DNA of 47,044 nt from Streptomyces sp. CC53 (lineage in GTDB: Bacteria; Actinomycetota; Actinomycetes; Streptomycetales; Streptomycetaceae), in contig NZ_MKXB01000155.1 in NCBI RefSeq assembly GCF_001865245.1, positions 1-47,044 of the forward strand, in the 5' to 3' direction. How positions within the stretch are numbered: the first letter of the stretch is position 1; each line of letters starts with the position of its first letter. The notes beneath the pieces are model-generated. The model was given only the letters and a program-made list of their open reading frames with translations. It had not been told where the DNA came from and did no database searches. The translations under genes and the position numbers were made by a program. Below are positions 1 through 7,001 of this stretch, piece after piece.

Positions 1-63
1 CGCGAGGTGGCGGAGGAGACCGGCTACACCACGGAGGTCACGGCGCTCCTCGGCGTGGCGGGG
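1..63 (+). pseudogene. NUDIX hydrolase fragment, cut by window edge and apparently degenerate downstream
   Basis: The first 20 codons read as the second half of a NUDIX box (REVAEETGY, matching the REUxEExGU signature) followed by a short beta-strand-like stretch ending near LLGVA. A NUDIX enzyme normally continues for about 60-80 further residues with recognisable beta strands. Here the frame passes into a Gly/Arg/Pro-rich stretch with no NUDIX character and stays open only because it runs antisense to the next gene, up to a stop at 664-666. The 5' part lies outside the window. I read this as a gene broken near its 3' end. A frameshift or a diverged tail would be alternatives. Confidence 0.45.
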
Positions 64-128
64 CGAGGCGGGGCCGGGAGCCGCGGGCCCCGGGGCCTCC
101 GTGCGGCCCGCCGGCCCGCCGCGCGGGG

Positions 129-1721
129 TCAGAAGCGGGCGAACAGCGGGGTGACGCCGCGGCCGGGACCGGCTGCGGCGCCGGGCGCCCGCGGGGCCTC
201 GGCGGAGCGGGACTCCGCCTCGGGCCGCGGGTCCGGACGGGCCGCGCACACCGCGTCGGCCTCCGACCCCTCCGCGGCCCGCGGGAGTTCCCCGCTCTCC
301 AGGTACCGGACCAGGTGCCGGTCCACGCAGGCGTTGCCGCGCAGGGTGACGCCGTGGTTGCCGCCGCCCTGCTCCACCACGAGCCGCGACCCGGCCATCA
401 GCCGGTGCAGGGCGACCGCTCCCTCGTACGGCGTGGCCGCGTCCTCCGTCGCCTGGACCAGCAGCACGGGCGGCACGGCGTCGTTGGTCACGTCGACCGG
501 GGTGCGCGAGGCCACCGGCCAGAACGCGCACGGCGCGTTGTACCAGGCGTTGTTCCAGGTGGAGAACGGCGCCTTCGCGTGCGTCGCCCAGGTGTCCCGG
601 TGCCAGGTGCCCCACGCCCTGGGCCAGCGGGCGTCGCGGCACTCCACGGCCGTGTACACCGAGTAGCCGTTGCCGATGGCCTCGTCCGGTCCCGCCACGG
701 CCTCGTACGCCGCGACCAGCGGGGCCGCGTCCGCGTCGTTCGCGTACGCGGAGAAGGCCGCGGCCAGGAGGGGCCAGAATCCGTTGTGGTAGCCGCCCGG
801 CAGGTAGGTGTCCTCCAGCTCGGCGGCGCCGACCTTGCCGCCGGCCGGCTCCTCCCGCAGCTCCTCCCGCATCGCGTACCAGCGGGCCTCCACCGCCGCC
901 GGGTCCGTGCCGAGCCCGTAGACGGCGTCGTGCCGGGCCACCCAGGCAGCGAACGCCCGGTGACGGGCGTCGAACGCGTGGTCCTGCGCCAGGTTCGCGT
1001 CGTACCAGACGCCGCCGGGGTGGACGACCGAGTCCAGGACGGCCCGCCGCACCCGGTGCGGGAACAGCTTCGCGTAGACGGCGCCGAGGTAGGTGCCGTA
1101 CGAGTAGCCGAGGTAGGTGATGCGGGGGGCGCCGAGGGCGGCGCGGATCGCGTCCATGTCCCGTGCGGCGCTGACGGTGTCGACGTGCGGCAGCATCGCC
1201 CCGTGCCGGTCGCCGCACGCCCGGGCGAAGGCGGCGGCCCGGGCCGTGCCCTTCCGCTCCTCCGCCGCGTCCCGCGGCACCGACGCGTGCCGCACCGGCG
1301 CGAAGTGGCCGGGCAGGCAGTCCAGCGCGGGCCGGCTGCGGCCCACTCCGCGCGGGTCGAACCCGATCACGTCGTACTGCGCGGCCAGCCCCGGTGGCAG
1401 CGTCGCCGCCACGTAGCCGGCCAGCGTGCGGCCGCTCGCCCCGGGGCCGCCCGGGTTCACGAGCATCGGCCCCTGCGACGTGGTCGCGGTGTGCGGGATC
1501 CGGGAGAGGGCCAGCGTGATCCGCTCGCCGTCCGGGTAGTCGTGGTCGAGCGGCACCGGCACCGAGGCGCACTCCAGCTTGGGGAACTGCTTCGTGCCGC
1601 ACTTCTCCCAGGCGAGGCGGGGCGGTTCGGCGCCGGGCGGTGCGGCGCTCGTCGGGGCCGCGGTGACCGCGCCCGCGACGAGCGCACCCGCGGCGATCAG
1701 GACTGCTGCGCGTTTCTGCAT
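129..1721 (-). CDS. Secreted alpha/beta hydrolase of the tripeptidyl aminopeptidase (TAP/SlpD-like) type
   Basis: 530 residues, a normal length for Streptomyces exported tripeptidyl aminopeptidases, which release N-terminal tripeptides. The N-terminus is a signal peptide (basic MQKR, then an Ala/Val-rich core and an AAPTSAAPP cleavage region). The oxyanion motif LVNPGGPGASG (about residues 87-97), the nucleophile elbow GYSYG (about 205-209), an acid in EDAATPY and the catalytic His in GGNHGV near the C-terminus are all visible. The C-terminal TAP domain with a Cys in GNACVDRHL is typical. The start ATG at 1719-1721 has no clear ribosome site. Substrate specificity is inferred from the family only. 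Confidence 0.88.
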   Translation of the reverse strand: MQKRAAVLIAAGALVAGAVTAAPTSAAPPGAEPPRLAWEKCGTKQFPKLECASVPVPLDHDYPDGERITLALSRIPHTATTSQGPMLVNPGGPGASGRTLAGYVAATLPPGLAAQYDVIGFDPRGVGRSRPALDCLPGHFAPVRHASVPRDAAEERKGTARAAAFARACGDRHGAMLPHVDTVSAARDMDAIRAALGAPRITYLGYSYGTYLGAVYAKLFPHRVRRAVLDSVVHPGGVWYDANLAQDHAFDARHRAFAAWVARHDAVYGLGTDPAAVEARWYAMREELREEPAGGKVGAAELEDTYLPGGYHNGFWPLLAAAFSAYANDADAAPLVAAYEAVAGPDEAIGNGYSVYTAVECRDARWPRAWGTWHRDTWATHAKAPFSTWNNAWYNAPCAFWPVASRTPVDVTNDAVPPVLLVQATEDAATPYEGAVALHRLMAGSRLVVEQGGGNHGVTLRGNACVDRHLVRYLESGELPRAAEGSEADAVCAARPDPRPEAESRSAEAPRAPGAAAGPGRGVTPLFARF

Positions 1722-1944
1722 CCGGTCAGTGTCGACGCGCCGGACCGCCGATCCCCGGCGGACGGCGCCCGGACGCCAGGAGTTGACCCGAACGGGGGTC
1801 GGTCCGGCGCGCCTTCACGACGGTCCGCGGGTGGGCACTGCGCCGGCGCGCGTGACGGCGTCCGGCGGGCCGCCGCAGCCGGCCCGCCGCGGCCCGCCGC
1901 GGCCGGTCGCCGGGAGGTGCGCCGCTCCGCGGACCGCCGCGCTG

Positions 1945-2811
1945 TCACAACAGGCTGAGGTGCGTGCCCTCCTGCGCGGGCGGCGTGGGGACCGGCGGCC
2001 GTGCCGGGACACCGTCCCGGCGGGCCTCGCCGCGCCGGGTGGCGGGGCCGATGCCGTGCTCGGCGGCCAGCTCGTGGACCTGACGGGTGACCCTGCGCTG
2101 GTACCAGGTGGGAGCGTAGGCCCCGGAGGCGTACAACCGCTCGTAGCGGCCCACCAGTTCGGGATGGTGCCGGTGCAGCCCTGCCATGAACCACTCCCGT
2201 GCCCCCGGCCGCAGGTGCAGCACCAGCGGCGTGACGGAGGTGGCGCCGGACTGGCTCGCCGACCACAAGGACCGGGTCGAGCTGCACTTCCTGCCCTCGT
2301 ACTCACCCGAGCTGAACCCCGACGAGCTGGTCAACGCCGACATCGAACGCAGCCTGCCCCACACCCACCGGGCCAGGAACCAGGCGGAACTCGCCACCGA
2401 AACCGGCAGGTTCTTCCACCGTCGACAACGCCAGCCCCACATCGTCACCGGCTACTTCTGGCTGGCCCCACCCGAGAGCGTGAAGTGCGCTTGGCGCCCC
2501 CATACGGCCCCGTCCGGCGACGGCGAGCAACACAGTCGGGCGGGGCTTTCTCGTGGTCATCGGATCCGTTGCGAGACGCTGCACTACGGGCAGGCGTGGG
2601 AGCAGCCGCGGTACGGGTTGACGGTCCACTCGAACGGCATGCGTGAGGCGCCGGGCACGCGGTTCAGGACCGAGCGGGAGCGCACCTCGTGGAAGGTGAT
2701 TCCTCGGAACTCGGGCGTGTCGAAGGTGCGGGTCCGCACAGCGGCCGTGCCGAACAGCGCGGCGTCACCGGACGGGGCGGGGGAGTCGTCCGCCAGGTTG
2801 TCCCACCGCAT
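1945..2811 (-). pseudogene. Rv2578c-family radical SAM protein, interrupted and deleted by an IS remnant
   Basis: Two pieces of one gene flank foreign DNA. The N-terminal piece starts at an ATG (2809-2811) after a GAGGAGGG ribosome site. It encodes MRWDNLADD and continues to WTVNPYRGCSHAC, then hits a stop at 2584-2586, just after the second Cys of the 4Fe-4S motif. The C-terminal piece (1945-2250) encodes SGATSVTPLVLHLRPG onwards to a complete-looking end. The middle of the family (third Cys, SAM-binding core; from memory about 150 residues) is missing. No functional radical SAM enzyme can be made. The family resembles spore photoproduct lyase-like proteins, but its role is unknown. Confidence 0.85.
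2251..2589 (+). mobile_element. IS630-type insertion sequence remnant with the C-terminal part of the DDE transposase
   Basis: Frame at 2252-2458 reads WLADHKDRVELHFLPSYSPE, then LNPDELVNADIERSLPH and on to HIVTGYF. This is the C-terminal end of the IS630-family DDE transposase, with the catalytic region SPELNP and its Glu. The N-terminal two thirds are missing, so this cannot transpose by itself. About 130 bases (2459-2589) follow that do not match the normal transposase end and may be element flank or a second IS scrap. The element lies opposite to and inside the radical SAM gene. I could not identify terminal inverted repeats or a TA duplication. Confidence 0.8.
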
Positions 2812-2975
2812 GGCGCCCTCCTCGGCGGTCTCGGGAGGCCGCGTCCGTGCCCGTGCCTCGGGGACGCCGCAATAGAACAACTGCTCCCATGATCGCCTCC
2901 CGGTGGATTTGGGTCCGCCTCCCCGCAGGTGGTTGGCTGGTGCCCCCTGACGGACGAGTGCTGGAGGACAAGGCA

Positions 2976-3431
2976 ATGGCGCAGGTCGAAGCCACGACGG
3001 AGCGGGTCATCGCGGCGGACGCGGAGACGGTGTTCGACGCCCTGGCCGACTACAAGGACACCCGCGCGAAGCTCCTGCCCGCGCACTTCAGCGAGTACGA
3101 GGTGCGCCAGGGCGGCGACGGCGAGGGCACCCTCGTCCACTGGAAGCTCCAGGCCACCAGCAAGCGTGTCCGGGACTGCCTGCTGGACGTCACGGAGCCC
3201 ACGGACGGGCAGCTCGTGGAGCAGGACCGCAACTCCTCCATGGTCACCACCTGGATCGTCACGCCCGCCGGGGAGGGCCGCTCCAAGGCCGTCGTCACCA
3301 CCGTGTGGAACGGCGCCGGCGGCATCGGCGGCTTCTTCGAGCGCACCTTCGCCCCCAAGGGCCTCGCCCGCATCTACGACGTGCTCCTGGCGAACCTCGC
3401 CGCCGAAGTGGAGAACCAGCAGGGGGAGTGA
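2976..3431 (+). CDS. SRPBCC (START/Bet v1-like) family protein
   Basis: 151 residues, typical of single-domain SRPBCC proteins that bind hydrophobic ligands in a helix-grip pocket. It begins MAQVEATTERVIAADAETVF, the usual first strand and helix of the fold, and ends in a long C-terminal helix (GLARIYDVLLANLAAEVE). The ATG at 2976 follows GGAGGAC at a good distance. The gene stands alone, divergent from the broken radical SAM gene and ahead of a strong hairpin. The ligand is unknown; many Streptomyces copies are polyketide-cyclase-like or simply uncharacterised. Confidence 0.85.
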   Translation: MAQVEATTERVIAADAETVFDALADYKDTRAKLLPAHFSEYEVRQGGDGEGTLVHWKLQATSKRVRDCLLDVTEPTDGQLVEQDRNSSMVTTWIVTPAGEGRSKAVVTTVWNGAGGIGGFFERTFAPKGLARIYDVLLANLAAEVENQQGE

Positions 3432-3480
3432 CCCCGCTCCAGCCGCCCGCCACCTCCCCCGTACGGGTGGTTCCTCCGCT

Positions 3481-3515
3481 CGTCCGTCCCGCGTGCCCCG
3501 CACGCGGGACGGACG
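3481..3515. terminator. Intrinsic-type hairpin after the SRPBCC gene
   Basis: Perfect 15-bp inverted repeat (3481-3495 with 3501-3515) and a 5-base CCCCG loop, 50 bases after the stop codon. There is no T-tract, as is common in high-GC actinobacteria. Confidence 0.75.
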
Positions 3516-3708
3516 GCGCTCTCCCCGCAGTTCCCCGGCGTACGGCCTGCTGAGCCCGGTCCGGGGCGGGTGGTGCGCCTGCGCCGCGCCCCCGTGCGCC
3601 TCCTCGCCCGCCCTGCACCACGTGATCCACGTACGCGCCTGATGCGAAGAATGGCCGCGCGTACGTGGGCGCCGCAGCGCCGCGGAGACGGACGAGGGGA
3701 GCAGGCCC

Positions 3709-6700
3709 GTGGACGGGACGACGCCGGCGAGGGACGACCGGGGGCCCGACCGCCCGCCCGGCGGAACGCACCGGGCGACCGGCGGCTCCGGCGGGCCCCG
3801 CGGCGCCTCGGGGCCCCGGGTCCGGGGCGCCGCTCCGGCACGCCCCGGGCCCGCCGCCCCCCGGTCGGCGCCCGGCCACGGGCGCGTCCGCGTCGCCCTC
3901 GCCGTCACCGGCCTCGCCCTCGGGCTGCTCCTCGCCGCCCTCCAGCAACTCGCCCCGGCCGCCGCTCTCCCGGCCCTCGCCGCCGACCTGCCGGGACACA
4001 CGGGCCACCCCGGGCACACCTCCTGGGCCGTCACCGCCTACCTCCTCACCGCGACGGCCTCCCTGCCCCTGCACGGCAAGCTCGGTGACCTCCACGGCCG
4101 CAAGGGCATGATCCTGCTGGCCCTCGCCCTGTTCACCGCAGGCACCGCCCTGTCCGGCTGGGCCCGCTCACTCGACGAACTCGTCGCCTTCCGCGCCGTC
4201 CAAGGGCTCGGTGCCGGCGGGCGGCGGACGGGCGTCCAGGCACTCGCCGCCGAAGCCACCCCGGCCCGCAGCCGGGCCCGCCTCATGGGCCTGATCGCCG
4301 CCGTGTACGCCACCGGCTCCGCCGCCGGCCCGCTCCTCGGCGGCCACCTCGCCGCCGTCGCCTCCTGGCGCTGGAGCTTCCACCTCACCGTCCCCCTCGC
4401 CCTCACCGCCCTGGTCCTGGTCGCCGCCGCCCTCGCCACCCGGCCCGCGGACGGTCAGGCAGCCCGGCGGGCCCGCCCCGACATCCTCGGCGCGCTGCTG
4501 CTCACCACCGCCACCAGCTGCACCGTCCTCCTCCTCGCCTGGGGCGGCAGCCAGTACGCGTGGTCGTCCCGCCCGGTCCTGGGCCTGGCCTGCGGCGCCG
4601 TCGGCACCGCCCTGCTCCACCTCGTCGTCGCCCACCGGGCGCCCGAGCCGGTCGTGCCGCTGCGCCTCCTGCGGGACCCCACCCTCCTCGTCTCCGGTCT
4701 CGTCGCCGCGGCCCTCGGTGCCGCCCTGACCGGCGCCGCCGTCTTCCTGCCCGCCTTCCTCCAGCATGCCGCCGGCCCGGGGACCGGCGCCCTGCGCACG
4801 GCGCTGCTGCTCCTGCCGTTCCTGGCCGCGCTGGGCACCGCCTGCCTGGTCGCCGGACACCTCGTCGCCCGCACCGGCCGTCCCAGCGCGTACGCGGTGA
4901 CCGGCGGGGCCGTCGCCGTCGTCGCCATGTGGTTGCTGACCCAGCTGCGCCCCGACACGCCGCGGCTCGACCACAGCGTCTGGCAGGCCCTCCTCGGCAT
5001 CGGTGTCGGGCTGGCGCTGCCCGCCCTCTCCGTGGCCGTGCAGCAGGCCGCCCCGGCCGCCGACCTCGGCGCGGCCACCGGTGCCCACGTCCTCTTCCGG
5101 CAGCTCGGCGCCTGCGCGGGCGCCACCCTGTCGGCCACCCTCGTCACCGGACGGCACGACCGGTCCGGCGCCCTCCGGGAGGGTGCCGCCGCCTATACCC
5201 GGGTGTACGCCGAGGCCGCGCCGCGCGCCCTGCTGCACCTGCTGCCGGTGCTGATCGCCGGACTGCTCCTCGCCTTCTTCCTGAAGGACAGGCCACCCGG
5301 GCCGCGCGGGGCGCAGGGCACCGTGCTCCCGGCGCGGACGATCGGCCGCGTCCCGCCTCCCGGCCCCACCCCCACCCTCGCTTCCCGACACGTTCCGCAG
5401 GCCCGACCCGCCCCGTCTGCCGCGGGTGCTTCCGAGGGCCACACCGCCTCCGGCGCCGCGCCCGCCCCCCGGACGTCCGAAGCGCCCGCCGCGGACGCAG
5501 CCGGGCCCACCGGCCGGTCCGCGGCAGGCCCCGGGACGGACACGCCCGCCGGGGCGGAGCTCGTGACGGCCCCCCTGAGGCGCCCGGCGTTCCATGCGCC
5601 CGCCGGGCCCTGGAGCTCGGCTGCCGCCGGAGCCCCGACGGCACCGGCCACCGGGTGCGGACCCGACCGGGCGACCGGTGCCGCACCGGAGGGCACCGCG
5701 GTGAACGGGCCCGCCCGTGCCTCCGTGCCCGTCGGGACGCCCGAGCGGGGAGAGGCGCCCGAGTGGGGAGAGGCCCTCGGATTGCCAGGGGGCACCGGAG
5801 CCGAGCCGGCGCCCCCGCGCCCCCCGGCCGCCGAAACAGCACCCTCGCCCCCGCACCGCCTGACGGCCGGGCCCACCCCCTCGTCCTCACGCCCCTCGCC
5901 AGCCCGGCACCCGGCCACCGGGTCCGTCCGGGGGCCCTCGCAGACCCCGGCCACGGGGCCCCACGGCGCGCCGCACGTCTCCGGACCCGGGCCGTACGCC
6001 GAGCCGGACCCAGCGCCGCCCGGGCGTCCGGCCGCGAGGGCCGAGGCCGTGACGCCGCCGTCAGGGGCCCCGTGTGCCCCGGCCGCCCGGCCGGGCGGCG
6101 GGCCGCACTGCGGCGGGGTGCCGCTGTTCGGCACCGTCCGTCACCACGACGGCTCCGGCGTCCCCGGTGCCGCGCTCACGCTCGTCGACGCGGGCGGCGG
6201 CCAGGCCGGCCGCACGGCGAGCGGCCCCGGCGGGCGCTACGCCCTCAACGCCCCCGCACCCGGACCGTACGTCCTGATCGCCTCCGCCGACGGGCACCCG
6301 CCGCAGGCCCTCACCGTCACCGTCGGCACACCGACATCCGCCGCGTACGACGTCGTGCTGGGCGGCGCGGGCCGCCTCTCCGGCACGGTCGCCACCACCG
6401 GCGGCACCCCGGTCCCCGGCGCGACCGTCACCCTCACCGACGGACGCGGCGACGTCGTCGCCTCGACCCGCACCGGGTCCGGCGGCGGGTACGTGCTCAC
6501 CGACCTCGTGGCCGGCGCGTACACCCTTGTGGCCGGCGCGTCGGCGCTGCGGCCCACCGCCCTCCCCGTGAGCGTGCGCGCCGGCCACGAGACCCGGCAG
6601 GACGTCGAACTGGTCGGCGGGGCGATGCTCCGCGGCACCGTGCGCGCCCCCGGCGGCCGGCCCGTGGAGGCGGCCCGCGTGACCCTCCTCGACGCGGCCG

Positions 6701-6873
6701 GGAACGTCGTCGACACCCTCACCACCGGCCCCGACGGCATCTTCCGCTTCGCGGACCTCGGCGGCGGCGCGTACACCGTCATCGCCTCCGGATACCCGCC
6801 GAGCGCCACCGCCCTGCAGGTGGCGGGCGGCGGCCGGACCGAACGCGACATCCACCTCGACCACCGCGACTGA
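3709..6873 (+). CDS. MFS drug-transporter-like protein fused to three carboxypeptidase regulatory-like (CNA-B-type) repeats
   Basis: 1054 residues. Residues about 60-525 form a DHA2-type MFS transporter with many membrane segments, the loop motif GKLGDLHGRKG and a motif-C-like SAAGPLLGGHLA. Residues about 526-795 are a Pro/Ala/Gly-rich, probably disordered linker. Residues about 800-1054 hold three tandem beta-sandwich repeats, each running like GTVR-GVPGAALTLVDAGG-G-Y-YVLIASA. Start is a GTG at 3709 after GAGGGGA. MFS proteins are proton-driven exporters; the repeats usually act as extracytoplasmic stalk or adhesion modules, so the fusion would put them next to the last membrane helix. The substrate is unknown. 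The pairing may be commoner than I know. Confidence 0.85.
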   Translation: MDGTTPARDDRGPDRPPGGTHRATGGSGGPRGASGPRVRGAAPARPGPAAPRSAPGHGRVRVALAVTGLALGLLLAALQQLAPAAALPALAADLPGHTGHPGHTSWAVTAYLLTATASLPLHGKLGDLHGRKGMILLALALFTAGTALSGWARSLDELVAFRAVQGLGAGGRRTGVQALAAEATPARSRARLMGLIAAVYATGSAAGPLLGGHLAAVASWRWSFHLTVPLALTALVLVAAALATRPADGQAARRARPDILGALLLTTATSCTVLLLAWGGSQYAWSSRPVLGLACGAVGTALLHLVVAHRAPEPVVPLRLLRDPTLLVSGLVAAALGAALTGAAVFLPAFLQHAAGPGTGALRTALLLLPFLAALGTACLVAGHLVARTGRPSAYAVTGGAVAVVAMWLLTQLRPDTPRLDHSVWQALLGIGVGLALPALSVAVQQAAPAADLGAATGAHVLFRQLGACAGATLSATLVTGRHDRSGALREGAAAYTRVYAEAAPRALLHLLPVLIAGLLLAFFLKDRPPGPRGAQGTVLPARTIGRVPPPGPTPTLASRHVPQARPAPSAAGASEGHTASGAAPAPRTSEAPAADAAGPTGRSAAGPGTDTPAGAELVTAPLRRPAFHAPAGPWSSAAAGAPTAPATGCGPDRATGAAPEGTAVNGPARASVPVGTPERGEAPEWGEALGLPGGTGAEPAPPRPPAAETAPSPPHRLTAGPTPSSSRPSPARHPATGSVRGPSQTPATGPHGAPHVSGPGPYAEPDPAPPGRPAARAEAVTPPSGAPCAPAARPGGGPHCGGVPLFGTVRHHDGSGVPGAALTLVDAGGGQAGRTASGPGGRYALNAPAPGPYVLIASADGHPPQALTVTVGTPTSAAYDVVLGGAGRLSGTVATTGGTPVPGATVTLTDGRGDVVASTRTGSGGGYVLTDLVAGAYTLVAGASALRPTALPVSVRAGHETRQDVELVGGAMLRGTVRAPGGRPVEAARVTLLDAAGNVVDTLTTGPDGIFRFADLGGGAYTVIASGYPPSATALQVAGGGRTERDIHLDHRD

Positions 6874-7001
6874 GGACCGGTCAGTTCCGTACACGCCGCC
6901 GGGGATTCGCCTGATGGCCCCCGCACGGCGGCCGCGCGGTCGTACGGTGGTGTGCGGACAGCCGTGCCCGACCAGCGCGGCAGGGAAGGAGCCAGCCAGT
7001 C

